Positions 1 to 8,258 of a DNA stretch of 64,000 nt are shown piece by piece. The DNA is from Lacihabitans sp. CCS-44 (GTDB taxonomy: Bacteria; Bacteroidota; Bacteroidia; Cytophagales; Spirosomataceae). Positions within the stretch are counted from its first letter, which is position 1, and each line of letters starts with the position of its first letter. The position numbers and the translations under genes are program-made. The stretch spans positions 62,001 through 126,000 of the forward strand of contig NZ_RJUE01000059.1 in NCBI RefSeq assembly GCF_024343735.1, read 5' to 3'. The notes under the pieces were generated by a model. The model saw nothing but the letters and a program-made list of their open reading frames with translations. It made no database searches and was not told the DNA's origin.

Positions 1-1104
1 ATAATTCAAAATAGCCAAACCATTGAAACCGACGGCAAAAGCTATCAGAATATAAAAATCGTTTTTGAGATCAGAAAATACACTTCCCTTTATATAAATG
101 GCCCTTACGATTTTTATTAAATATGCTGGGGGATTAAAATAAGTCAGAATCTGTGACCAGCGTGGCATACCTTCAATGGGCGTGTAAAGTCCACCCAAAA
201 GTATGAAAACCATCATGGCAAAAAAGGCAAAAAGTGTGGCTTGTTGTTGGGTATCCGAGAAAGTACTGATTAACAAACCAATACCGAGTACACCAAACAA
301 ATAAACTGCCGAAAATGCATAAATGGTTAAGAAAGACCCTACAGGTAAAATACGGAAAATCACAAAGGCTACTGTCATTCCCATGGTAATTGAAACCATG
401 CCCAGCACCCAAAAAGGAATCAATTTCCCCAGAATGAATTCGTGTTTTTTAAGTGGTGTAACATTGAGTTGTTCTATTGTTCCGACTTCTTTTTCTGCTA
501 CAATGTTGAGGGCAGTCATAAAAGCCCCCACCATGGTAACCAAAACCACCAAAATACCTGGCACCATGAAGAGTGGATATTTATAATATGGATTGTACCA
601 ATTGGCCGAAGTTACTTCAATCTGCGGAATTTCGGAATTTCGAGGCATTACTAGCCATTCTTCCCGAATTTCTCTGTTAAAATCACCCACCACTTGAGCC
701 AAATAAGTACTCCCCAAACCTCCACGGATTCCATTTACTGCATCAGCTGCCAGATGAAGTTTGCCAGTATTCTCTTTTATTAAAGTCTTTTCAAAACCTC
801 TAGGAATGGTCAGTATCAAATCCGTTTTGCCGTCTCCAACGGTCTCAAGAGATTTTTTGTAAGATGGAGAATATTCAACCAAATTAAAGTAGGAAGAAGC
901 ATCGACTTTCTGAATCAAACGCCTGGAATAAGGCGAATGGTCAAGATCAACAACGCTTACCGTTATGTTTTTTACCTCATAATCAGCCGCCAAGGGCAAA
1001 AGAATCAGCTGCAAAATAGGCATAATGATGATCATTCGCAGAATCGTAGGATTCCGGAATATTTGCTTAAACTCTTTTTGAAGTAGAAAAAGTAATTTAT
1101 TCAT
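1..1104 (-). CDS. ABC-2 type permease, YbhR-like (partial, runs off left edge)
   Basis: Reading from the ATG at 1104, 368 codons stay open to base 1 without a stop, so the C-terminus is outside the window; family members are about 370 residues, so little is missing. The N-terminus (MNKLLFLLQKEFKQIFRNPT) is typical of ABC-2 membrane subunits: an amphipathic start, one membrane segment at about 22-42, a soluble periplasmic domain to about 175, then a cluster of hydrophobic segments. A conserved EKEVGTIEQL stretch follows the second membrane segment, as in the YbhR/YhhJ families. It is the last visible gene of a minus-strand efflux operon and would pair with the related permease at 1419-2528. 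A dispersed repeat separates the two. Substrate unknown. Confidence 0.85.
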   Translation of the reverse strand, partial: MNKLLFLLQKEFKQIFRNPTILRMIIIMPILQLILLPLAADYEVKNITVSVVDLDHSPYSRRLIQKVDASSYFNLVEYSPSYKKSLETVGDGKTDLILTIPRGFEKTLIKENTGKLHLAADAVNGIRGGLGSTYLAQVVGDFNREIREEWLVMPRNSEIPQIEVTSANWYNPYYKYPLFMVPGILVVLVTMVGAFMTALNIVAEKEVGTIEQLNVTPLKKHEFILGKLIPFWVLGMVSITMGMTVAFVIFRILPVGSFLTIYAFSAVYLFGVLGIGLLISTFSDTQQQATLFAFFAMMVFILLGGLYTPIEGMPRWSQILTYFNPPAYLIKIVRAIYIKGSVFSDLKNDFYILIAFAVGFNGLAILNY

Positions 1105-1189
1105 AATTTGATATTCATTTAACTTGCCTTCAATCCAAAGAAAATCTATACTTTACTATTATTCTTGCAATTCTTTCCAGCGAAATTTT

Positions 1190-1370
1190 ATATACTTTGT
1201 GTCGCCTGCCGGCTGGGCCTTCATTTTTTTTCAAAAAAAAACGAAGCAAAAAAAACTGCACCCAGCAAACTCACACACTCAAAATTCTTTTCACATTTGT
1301 GTAAAAAATAGAACCTTTCGTCAGAGAATTTTGATTGTGTTCAAACAGTGCTGGCTGATATAATGAACCA
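1190..1370. repeat. Dispersed hairpin repeat, family A, copy 1
   Basis: About 180 bp shared with 7664-7859: a GC-rich start, a T-run/A-run hairpin near 1220-1245, a shared TCACACAC box, an inner stem (CAAAATTCT at 1280-1288 with AGAATTTTG at 1325-1333) and a shared tail (TTCAAACAGTGCTGGCTG). It fills most of the 314-base gap between the two permease genes of the efflux operon. Short open frames in it are low-complexity and are not regarded as genes. Confidence 0.8.
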
Positions 1371-1418
1371 TAATTGTTTATTTTTACTCTTAACCGCTTG
1401 AACCACCCTTAACAGGCT

Positions 1419-2528
1419 TTAAACTTCCAAATTAATCTTAAATTTCTTGATGGCCACAGTCAAGAAAAACACCGTCATTGCGACCAAAATCAGCGTTTGC
1501 TTTACCACATATTCAAAAGCCAATCCCTTTACCATGATGGCTTTTACTATACTATAATACCACTTGGTGGGTATCAGATTGCTCATGACCTGCAGTGGCA
1601 GCGGCATATTTTCTATCGGAAACATAAAACCACTAAAAATCAAGGAAGGCATCAACAGTGCCACCAACGAAATAAACATGGCCACTTGTTGCGAATTCAC
1701 GTTGACAGATATCAACAAACCCAATGAAAGCGTAGTGATAATAAACAATAAACTCTCCGCCAAAAGCAATACCAAACTGCCCTGAATAGGCATATCGAGA
1801 ATATAAACGGCCATCAACAAAATGAGGATAATATCCAAAAAACACAAAACCATGTAAGGAACTGCCTTGCTGATTAAAACCATAATCGGCTTCATGGGCG
1901 ATACCAGTAGAATTTCCATTGTCCCCATTTCTTTTTCTTTTACGATAGAAACAGAGGTCATCATCGCTCCCAAGAGCATCATAATGAGCGTCATCACGCC
2001 AGGTACAAAATTATAGGAACTCTTCAACTGCGGATTATAGAGCATTCTGGTCTCCATTTCTATAGCATAAGGCAGCTTTTTATTCTCATTCACCTCATTC
2101 TGATAGTCCCTGATGATAGCCGAAGCATAATTTATGGTGATGTTGGCCGTATTGGGGTCAGAGGCATCTGCCACCAACCTTACCTGTTTTTTTTTGTCTT
2201 TAGACAGGTCATTTTCGAAGTTTTGAGGAAAAATGAGTACCAATCTAACCTCTCCTTTTCTAAAAACTCCTTCAATCTCATTTTCTGAATGCAGGTATTT
2301 GTTTACCGTAAAATATTGGCTTTGGTCTATCCTATCCACCAGCGTTTTGGTAGCAGCGTCTTTTGAGAAATCCAATATCGCAATGTTGGAATTCTTGACC
2401 TCACTCGTTAAGGCGAAGCCAAACAAAAGCATCATCACAATCGGAAGGCCAATTAAGATAATCAGACTCCGTTTGTCGCGTATCACATGCCAAAACTCCT
2501 TTTTTACAAAGGCAAAAAATACTTTCAT
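1419..2528 (-). CDS. ABC-2 type permease, YbhS-like
   Basis: A 369-residue membrane subunit of an ABC exporter. The first membrane helix follows a basic segment (KKEFWHVIRDKRS), then come a periplasmic domain (about residues 45-170) and five to six C-terminal hydrophobic segments. The motif EKEMGTMEILL after the second helix is characteristic of the ABC2_membrane_3 family. It is homologous to the neighbouring partial permease at 1-1104, and the two probably form the heterodimeric membrane part of one exporter, as YbhS and YbhR do in E. coli. The ATPase gene upstream ends at 2669, leaving a 140-base gap with degenerate repeat sequence. Substrate unknown; the E. coli counterpart exports drugs and cations. 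Confidence 0.88.
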   Translation of the reverse strand: MKVFFAFVKKEFWHVIRDKRSLIILIGLPIVMMLLFGFALTSEVKNSNIAILDFSKDAATKTLVDRIDQSQYFTVNKYLHSENEIEGVFRKGEVRLVLIFPQNFENDLSKDKKKQVRLVADASDPNTANITINYASAIIRDYQNEVNENKKLPYAIEMETRMLYNPQLKSSYNFVPGVMTLIMMLLGAMMTSVSIVKEKEMGTMEILLVSPMKPIMVLISKAVPYMVLCFLDIILILLMAVYILDMPIQGSLVLLLAESLLFIITTLSLGLLISVNVNSQQVAMFISLVALLMPSLIFSGFMFPIENMPLPLQVMSNLIPTKWYYSIVKAIMVKGLAFEYVVKQTLILVAMTVFFLTVAIKKFKINLEV

Positions 2529-2534
2529 TTTTTT

Positions 2535-2635
2535 CTATTTTACCGCCAGGTCGCTAAGACGCTAGCCTTTCCGCTTTATATTAGAATCCTCTTTGTGGAT
2601 TTTGTGCCTTCTTTGTGTCTTTTGTGGAATAACTT
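2535..2635. repeat. Degenerate intergenic repeat (CTTTGTG-type)
   Basis: The gap between the second ATPase gene and the permease contains tandem-like variants of CTTTGTG and TTTTGTG (about 2590-2625) preceded by a CGCTAAGACGC segment. Similar CTTTGTGT strings occur at 20170-20200 upstream of coaD. No coding potential is seen. Confidence 0.4.
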
Positions 2636-2668
2636 TTAGTTGATTGCCAATCGAAAGCTTCATTTCCC

Positions 2669-3412
2669 TCACTCTGACCGTTTTGCTCCACGGGCCAATT
2701 GTAAAAACACACCATCCATATTATCTACCTCAAACTGCTTTTTTAGCTCCGAGGGTTTTCCCATGGCAGCTATTGCCCCATCGACCATGATAGACACCCG
2801 ATCGCAATATTCTGCTTCGTCCATATAGTGGGTTGTGACAAACACCGTAATCCCCTTGGCCGAGGCCTCATAAATCATATCCCAAAATTGGCGACGGGTG
2901 ATAGGATCTACTCCACCAGTGGGTTCATCAAGAAAAACCACCTTAGGATTGTGCAAAATGGCCACCGAAAAGGATATTTTCTGTTTCCAACCCAATGGCA
3001 AAGAACCTACGAGTTTATCTGCTTCTGAACCAAGACTCAGTCTTTGAATCAATTCTTCCGACTTGATTTTCAAACTCTTGCGATCTATTCCATATATTCC
3101 TCCGAAAAACGTAATATTCTCTCTAACAGTCAGATTCTCGTAAAGTGAGAATTTCTGACTCATATAGCCGATGTTCTCCTTTATCTGCTCATTTTCTTTG
3201 TAAACATCAAATCCCGCAACACTCGCCACACCTGAAGTTGGACTTAATAGCCCACAAAGGATTTTCATGGCAGTCGTTTTTCCTGCACCATTGGCACCCA
3301 AAAAACCAAAAATCTCCCCTGCTTTTACATCGAAAGAAATATTTTTAACCGCCACGAAATCGCCAAATCTTCGGGTTAAGTTTTCGGTATGTATAACTAT
3401 TTCTGACATCAT
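2669..3412 (-). CDS. ABC transporter ATP-binding protein (H-loop present, degenerate signature)
   Basis: A 247-residue nucleotide-binding domain, equivalent to the second half of E. coli YbhF. Walker A is GANGAGKTT (39-47) and Walker B is VVFLDEP (158-164). The H-loop histidine is present in TTHYMDEA (His195). The signature that should read LSGGQ is LPLGWKQK (138-145). It starts 4 bases inside the end of the other ATPase gene, so the two are translationally coupled and probably form an obligate heterodimer. The noncanonical signature complements the missing H-loop histidine of the partner, which predicts one functional and one degenerate ATP site. Confidence 0.92.
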   Translation of the reverse strand: MMSEIVIHTENLTRRFGDFVAVKNISFDVKAGEIFGFLGANGAGKTTAMKILCGLLSPTSGVASVAGFDVYKENEQIKENIGYMSQKFSLYENLTVRENITFFGGIYGIDRKSLKIKSEELIQRLSLGSEADKLVGSLPLGWKQKISFSVAILHNPKVVFLDEPTGGVDPITRRQFWDMIYEASAKGITVFVTTHYMDEAEYCDRVSIMVDGAIAAMGKPSELKKQFEVDNMDGVFLQLARGAKRSE

Positions 3413-4338
3413 TGGGCGTTTTCGGATTCTAACATGAGTTTTATAAAAGTATCTTCAATGTTGGGTTCAATTGGTTTTATTTCTACCCCTTTGTGCTTTT
3501 TGTCAGCTAAATATTTGCTCAAAAAATCCACTTTTTCTGTGCCTGATTTCAACACCACGTGGTTTTCTTCTCCAAAAGCAAAACAAGTGAGCGTATCTTC
3601 GTAAGCCCGGATGTCGTTCAAAAGTCGGAAACGCTCCTCCCCTTTTACAGCCAAAAGCAACTGTGTATTTTTTGAGATGATATTCTCCAAAGTATCAATA
3701 TCCAAGATTTTCCCTTTTTGTATCAAGGCAATTCTGTCGCAACGGCTGGCTTCATCCATGTAGGGTGTCGAGACCAAAATCGTTATTCCCCTTTCTTTTA
3801 GCCTATCCAACATATCCCAAAATTCTTTTCTCGAAACGGGATCTACACCTGTGGTGGGTTCGTCCAAAAAAAGCACTTTGGGCTGATGAATCAAAGCACA
3901 ACACAAGGCCAATTTTTGTTTCATTCCACCTGACAGCTTTCCTGCAAGTCGCTTTTTAAAAGGCTCTATTTGCACATAAATGTCCTCTATCAAATGGAAA
4001 TTCTCCTCGACGGTAGTATTAAAAACCGTGGCAAAGAAATTCAGATTTTCTTCTATGCTAAGGTCCTGATAAAGAGAAAATTTACCGGGCATATAGCCCA
4101 CTATTTTTCTGATATCCCAAAGATTTTTGACCACATCTAAGCCTGCCACTGTCGCTTGCCCTTTGTCGGCCACCAACAAAGTGGTCAGAATCCTGAAAAG
4201 CGTGGTTTTACCCGCACCGTCAGGTCCAATTAGCCCGAAAAGCTCTCCTGATTTTACCTCCAGACTGATGTTGTCCAGTGCCAAAACCTTCCCCTTTTCA
4301 TAGGTTTTTGTGATATTATTTATTGAAATACTAGACAT
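3409..4338 (-). CDS. ABC transporter ATP-binding protein (canonical signature, H-loop His missing)
   Basis: A 309-residue ATPase subunit equivalent to the first half of YbhF. Walker A is GPDGAGKTT (38-46), the signature is LSGGMKQ (135-141) and Walker B is VLFLDEP (155-161). The H-loop segment reads STPYMDEA, with Pro192 where most ABC ATPases have His. The C-terminal 80-90 residues form an extension that the partner ATPase lacks. The gene lies one base after the membrane fusion protein gene and overlaps the second ATPase by 4 bases. The two ATPases would energise the two downstream permeases. Confidence 0.92.
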   Translation of the reverse strand: MSSISINNITKTYEKGKVLALDNISLEVKSGELFGLIGPDGAGKTTLFRILTTLLVADKGQATVAGLDVVKNLWDIRKIVGYMPGKFSLYQDLSIEENLNFFATVFNTTVEENFHLIEDIYVQIEPFKKRLAGKLSGGMKQKLALCCALIHQPKVLFLDEPTTGVDPVSRKEFWDMLDRLKERGITILVSTPYMDEASRCDRIALIQKGKILDIDTLENIISKNTQLLLAVKGEERFRLLNDIRAYEDTLTCFAFGEENHVVLKSGTEKVDFLSKYLADKKHKGVEIKPIEPNIEDTFIKLMLESENAQ

Positions 4339-4339
4339 A

Positions 4340-5317
4340 TCAAGGCAATTTCACTTCGCCGTACATTCCTATTTTCAAAAATCCATCGTTTTTCACCTTA
4401 ATTTTGGTGGCATACACCAAGTTGGCTCTTTCGTCTTTGGTTTGGATGGTTTTGGGCGTAAACTCTGCCTTGGACGCTATCCATTCCACCACGCCACTGA
4501 GTTCTTTGTACTCGTCTTTGCCTTTATCCACAAATACCTTCACGGTCTGATTGGTCTTGATTTTTGCCAACTGATCGCCTGTGATGTAGGCACGCAAAAC
4601 CATGTTTTCCATGTCTGCTATTTTATACAAAGGCTTGCCCAAGGCCGTCACTTCGTTGGCCTCTGCAAATTTCACCAAGACCGTTCCCGGGGTAGAATTT
4701 ACGATGCTGCATCTTTTAATTTGGTCTTCAATCTGAGCCACACGCTCCAGTAAGGGCTTTTTCTCGCTCAATATGCCGCGGTTTTGAATACCCACTTGAG
4801 CTTCCTGAGATTTGATTTGTTGTCTCAAAACGCCCACATTGGTTTCCATGGCCGATATTTGCTTTTTCAAAACTTCATATTGCCCTGTCAAATCATCTAG
4901 TTGTTTGGTGGGAATGGCATCTGCTTTAACCAAGTTCTGCAAACGACCTTTTTCTTTTTCTAGATTTTTCAATTGTTCTTTTTGAGCAGCTATTTGGGCC
5001 ACTTGGGCATTGATTTGCTCTTTCAAAATCTGCGTTTGGGGAGAAGCGTCGTTTCGTTTTTCAGAGAGGGCATTCATACTGGCTTCAACTTGAGCTTTTT
5101 GCAAACCCAAATTCTGACAATCGATGGTACCGATTAATTGATTAGCCGTAAGCACCGAGCCTTCTTCAACGTTGAAGGTCAGTATTTTACCATTGCTTTC
5201 TGATGAGACAATGGTTTCGGTGGCCTCAAATACACCCGTAGCATCAAAAGCCTGATCGCCTGACTTGCAGGCAGATACAAGCGATATGACTAAAATGGAG
5301 AAGAATAATTTTTTCAT
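4340..5317 (-). CDS. Membrane fusion (HlyD/YbhG-like) lipoprotein of the efflux system
   Basis: A 325-residue periplasmic adaptor. A short signal peptide ends in the lipobox SLVSAC (Cys17), so it is probably inner-membrane anchored by lipid. Residues about 33-70 form the first half of a biotinyl/lipoyl-like barrel (GKILTFNVEEGSVL). A long coiled-coil hairpin follows (about 75-205), then the second half of the barrel and a beta domain, ending in GMYGEVKLP. It would bridge the ABC permeases to the TolC-like channel at 5624-6895. It ends one base before the first ATPase gene. Confidence 0.9.
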   Translation of the reverse strand: MKKLFFSILVISLVSACKSGDQAFDATGVFEATETIVSSESNGKILTFNVEEGSVLTANQLIGTIDCQNLGLQKAQVEASMNALSEKRNDASPQTQILKEQINAQVAQIAAQKEQLKNLEKEKGRLQNLVKADAIPTKQLDDLTGQYEVLKKQISAMETNVGVLRQQIKSQEAQVGIQNRGILSEKKPLLERVAQIEDQIKRCSIVNSTPGTVLVKFAEANEVTALGKPLYKIADMENMVLRAYITGDQLAKIKTNQTVKVFVDKGKDEYKELSGVVEWIASKAEFTPKTIQTKDERANLVYATKIKVKNDGFLKIGMYGEVKLP

Positions 5318-5340
5318 TTTTTATTTATTTTTAAAATATT

Positions 5341-5525
5341 TTTATTCGATTCGGCCACTTCGGCACTTCGAGACCTAAGGTCGCAATTTCATTTAGATTA
5401 TCATCTAAATTCATTGTGCTCAGTGACCGAAGGTCAGTGGCCGAAGTTTGGGGAACGAGGCTCAGTAAAAGAAGTTTATTGAGCCATGCTCAGTAAACGA
5501 AGCTTAGTATGTCATATTCAGCGAC
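5341..5525. repeat. Intergenic degenerate repeat (CTCAGTRA-CGAAG type)
   Basis: The 306-base gap between the TolC and HlyD genes holds repeated short units built on GCTCAGTRAMCGAAG (for example near 5418-5434, 5461-5475 and 5491-5511), plus GGCCACTTCGG/CCGAAG inverted pieces. This resembles decayed copies of the small CACTGAGCGAAG-type repeats common between Bacteroidota genes; a related piece lies at 63575-63640. No gene is seen. Confidence 0.5.
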
Positions 5526-5623
5526 CAAAACTGATTACCTTTTCCTCATTAACCCATTACCAAATTGACTAATTGACACATTGCCTTTTGCCTTTATGCC
5601 TCATTGCCTCCCCCAAAAAAACC

Positions 5624-6895
5624 TCACTTCAAATTCCCCGAAATAATTTTCAAGTTAAACTTCGCCTGAATCAGTTGCACCTCATGTAAAATGCTGTTTT
5701 GTTTGGCGATGTCTTCATTGGTCAGTTCGGTCAGAAAGTCGGAGGCGGTTATGATGCCATTGTCTAGCTGAGCTTCAGCGGTTTGTTTGATTTGTTTTCT
5801 TATTTCCAAAATCTTGGCATCCGTCGAAACCAAACTTTCGAGCCTTTCAATTTCTTGATTTTGATTGCTCAGCTTGATTTTCGTTGCCAAAATAAAAGAC
5901 TCCTTTTGGGTATCTATTTTCTGTTGAGAAATCTTTATCTGTTGAATTTCATTGCTCTGCGAACCGCTGTACAAGAAACTCAAGGGCACTTTCAAATTCA
6001 CTCCGCCAATGAAATATGTCCCAAACGAATTGGCCAAGAAATTCAAGCCGGGCTTTCCATAGCCACCTGTGGCAAAGGCCGATATTTTTGGTAAATTCTT
6101 GGCTTTTACCATTTCCTGATTGATATCTAAAACACTTTTCTGGCTTTCTAAAAGCAGCAATTCTGGCCTAGAAATATCCTGAGATGCTGTAGAAACAAAA
6201 CTTGGAAGCTCAAAAACGGTCGTTTCACCTAATGACTTACCAGTTAAAAGCTCCAAAGCTTCCACTGAGCTCTTCCTTCTTTTTTGGGCATCGGTGAGTA
6301 ATTGGTTTACTTCCAAACGCTTGGCATCTATGGCCAACAGATTCGACTTTATGGCGGTGCCATTGCTGATGGCCGCCCGCATTTTCTCTGACTTCGACTC
6401 CAAATCTTTTTGTAGAATTTGGGCATTTTCTATTTGTTTTTCAGCAAACAAAATCCCGAAATAAAGGCCGCTCACTTGCTCTTTTATTTGGTACAAATCC
6501 GTCACCAATTTCTGCTCTTCAGCTTTGGCATTGGCCACTGTCACCTCTTTTTGTTTGGCCAAAACTCCGCCGTCCCAGATATTCTGCACCACATCCAATG
6601 TGGCCTTGTACTGGTCTTTGGGAGGCGGCGAAATAGACACATTGGGCAAAGAAATGGGCAAACTTGTCACCTCCGACTGCCAAGTTGCTTGACCTCCAAG
6701 GCTAGTTTGAGGCAGATAATTGGAATTGAGCAACCTCACCTGCAGATCGGCCGTTTGTTGAATCAAAGGCAGATTAGCCGCGTTTGGGTGATGGTTTTCT
6801 GATAAATCTAGGCATTGTTCAAGTGTAATTTTAGACTGAGCAAATCCAAAATTTACTGCACAATAAAACAATACCATGAGCGAAAATTTATGCAT
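5624..6895 (-). CDS. TolC family outer-membrane efflux channel
   Basis: A 423-residue protein with a signal peptide (cleavage probably after FGFAQ, residue 20). The mature protein has the TolC/OEP layout: two internally similar halves, each with long alpha-helical coiled-coil stretches (about 90-200 and 300-420) and amphipathic beta segments. The start LTLEQCLDLS-like motif (ITLEQCLDLSENHHP) is typical of the family. Its start overlaps the end of tetR by 8 bases, so regulator and channel are co-transcribed. It provides the outer-membrane exit for the ABC exporter encoded downstream. Confidence 0.9.
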   Translation of the reverse strand: MHKFSLMVLFYCAVNFGFAQSKITLEQCLDLSENHHPNAANLPLIQQTADLQVRLLNSNYLPQTSLGGQATWQSEVTSLPISLPNVSISPPPKDQYKATLDVVQNIWDGGVLAKQKEVTVANAKAEEQKLVTDLYQIKEQVSGLYFGILFAEKQIENAQILQKDLESKSEKMRAAISNGTAIKSNLLAIDAKRLEVNQLLTDAQKRRKSSVEALELLTGKSLGETTVFELPSFVSTASQDISRPELLLLESQKSVLDINQEMVKAKNLPKISAFATGGYGKPGLNFLANSFGTYFIGGVNLKVPLSFLYSGSQSNEIQQIKISQQKIDTQKESFILATKIKLSNQNQEIERLESLVSTDAKILEIRKQIKQTAEAQLDNGIITASDFLTELTNEDIAKQNSILHEVQLIQAKFNLKIISGNLK

Positions 6896-7490
6896 GATTG
6901 GTAGGTGTTAAAATAAGTCTGACATAATTCTTGAGTTCGTCTATTCTTTGTTGCATAAGGATCTGAAACTGCTCGTCGTTTATTCCGATCAGTTCTTTCA
7001 TGGCCGGCCGAGTGAGAAAAGGAAAAATACTCATGCCCATCACGCTTACAGCAAACTGAAACGGATTCACCTCTCTAATTTTACCCGACTGCAGGTCACT
7101 AAAAAAGCTTTCGAAGAAAATCTCCTTGATAAAACCAAAGGGCAGTTTTTTGATGAAATGTTTGTCGTCTTTTCTGTTGATGGTAGAAATGACAAAAAAC
7201 GGCATAAATGGGTATTTGATGAGGATTTGGTAGTATTGTTCAATAAAAAAACAAACCTTATCCGTAAAGCCCTCGTAGGACTTCATTTGCTCGCCAATGG
7301 TCGGGAATAACACTTTTACTTTTTCTTCGAAAATCTTCTCAAAGAGCATTTCCTTCGATCTAAAATAATAGTGCAACATGGCTTTGTTGATTTCGGCCCT
7401 GTCGGCAATCTCTTGCATACGAGCCCCATCATATCCTTGCTCAATAAAAACCTCCTCGGCAGCCTTAATAATTTTCTCTTCCGTATTCAC
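6888..7490 (-). CDS. TetR/AcrR family regulator of the efflux operon
   Basis: A 200-residue repressor-type protein. The N-terminal helix-turn-helix is clear (residues 4-48: AAEEVFIEQGYDGARMQEIA, then NKAMLHYYFRSKE). The C-terminal half is the variable ligand domain. The start is GTG at 7488-7490; no in-frame ATG exists between it and the upstream stop, and the HTH would be damaged by a later start. It is the first gene of the operon. A palindrome (7515-7532) just downstream of a good promoter suggests autoregulation and control of the whole operon. The E. coli equivalent is CecR (YbiH). Confidence 0.9.
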   Translation of the reverse strand: MNTEEKIIKAAEEVFIEQGYDGARMQEIADRAEINKAMLHYYFRSKEMLFEKIFEEKVKVLFPTIGEQMKSYEGFTDKVCFFIEQYYQILIKYPFMPFFVISTINRKDDKHFIKKLPFGFIKEIFFESFFSDLQSGKIREVNPFQFAVSVMGMSIFPFLTRPAMKELIGINDEQFQILMQQRIDELKNYVRLILTPTNHA

Positions 7491-7514
7491 TACCCAAATA
7501 GTTTAACTAAATGA

Positions 7515-7532
7515 TTTAACCAAATGGTTAAA
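7515..7532. promoter_or_regulatory. Candidate TetR operator
   Basis: A perfect palindrome with 8-bp arms, TTTAACCA-AA-TGGTTAAA, in the tetR leader. A direct partial copy (GTTTAACTAAATG, 7501-7513) lies beside it. It sits about 8 bases downstream of the -7 box, a location where a bound repressor would block transcription. Operator function is inferred. Confidence 0.6.
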
Positions 7533-7539
7533 TTTTGAT

Positions 7540-7569
7540 CAAATATAAATGATGATTTTAATTTTCAAA
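7540..7569 (-). promoter_or_regulatory. Bacteroidota-type promoter for the efflux operon
   Basis: On the minus strand a TTTG box (7569-7566) is followed after 18 bases by TATATTTG (7547-7540), matching the TTTG / TAnnTTTG consensus of the Bacteroidota primary sigma factor. Transcription would start near 7533, about 45 bases upstream of the tetR GTG. Confidence 0.6.
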
Positions 7570-7663
7570 AATAAAATTGAGTTAATTTTCAAAAATCAAG
7601 TATTTCCAAGAATAACTTTAGCTTGATCTGTCATATAACTACAGGCAAAATACAAGTCCTTTT

Positions 7664-7859
7664 TACATACTTTGTGTCGGCTGCCGCCTGGGCTTTCATT
7701 TTTTTTCGAAAAAAAACGAAACAAAAAAAACCGCACGGCTGCGGCCGACCGTCCACAAACTCACACACGCAAAATTCTTTTCCTCAACTTATAAGAATAA
7801 AGATTTCTGTCAAAGAATTTTGATTGTGTTCAAACAGTGCTGGCTGTTATAAGGATCCA
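7664..7859. repeat. Dispersed hairpin repeat, family A, copy 2
   Basis: Second copy of the repeat at 1190-1370, in the same orientation. The inner stem is longer here: CAAAATTCTTT (7770-7780) with AAAGAATTTTG (7812-7822). A GC-rich palindromic segment (GGCTGCGGCC, about 7737-7746) lies after the T/A hairpin. It forms, with the family B copy at 7922-8103, most of the 768-base gap between tetR and the patatin gene, where no gene is seen. Confidence 0.8.
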
Positions 7860-7921
7860 TTAATTCCATTTAATTCATTTTTCCTATGTTAAATCAAAAA
7901 ATAATTTCCCTATACTAATTG

Positions 7922-8103
7922 TTCCTTACATTTTCTGTGCAGTCCGTTGTAAAATTTCGCACCCAAATTTTTCAAACAACGAAAAAAGCCTAAGCGAAAT
8001 TTTTCAGAGGATCATTTCGGACCGCCGAAGCGGCACAGAAAGTGTTTTTTTTGATTCTTTTTTTTCAAAAAAAAGAATGCCCGCCTGGCAAGGCACGCAA
8101 GTG
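7922..8103. repeat. Dispersed structured repeat, family B, copy 1
   Basis: Shares its layout with 17510-17710. Outer stem: TTTCTGTGC (7932-7940) with GCACAGAAA (8033-8041). Next pair: GTCCG (7942-7946) with CGGAC (8018-8022). Inner stem: AAATTTCGC (7952-7960) with GCGAAATTT (7994-8002). Then come a T-rich run, a TTCTTT/AAAGAA hairpin and a shared tail AATGCCCGCCTGGCAAGGCA. Several stem bases differ from copy 2 yet still pair. The reverse complement of family A has the same order of parts. Confidence 0.8.
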
Positions 8104-8258
8104 ATTCCTAAACGACTATGATAATCAGAACTCTAAAATTCTTCACTAAACCAAAATCTGCATGCACATTCTACTCATTTCCTCAAGTATTTACACCTGA
8201 TTTACAAGTACTTAATTGCTTTTCCAAGAAAACCATTTTATCTTCAAAACAAAAAGCC

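Noticed and set aside
1160-1370. Open frames inside repeats A and B (for example about 70 codons near 1124-1363 and 7623-7823)
   Set aside because: Low-complexity translations rich in Phe, Lys and Gln, created by T/A runs and hairpins; no start context or homologous feature. Treated as repeat DNA.
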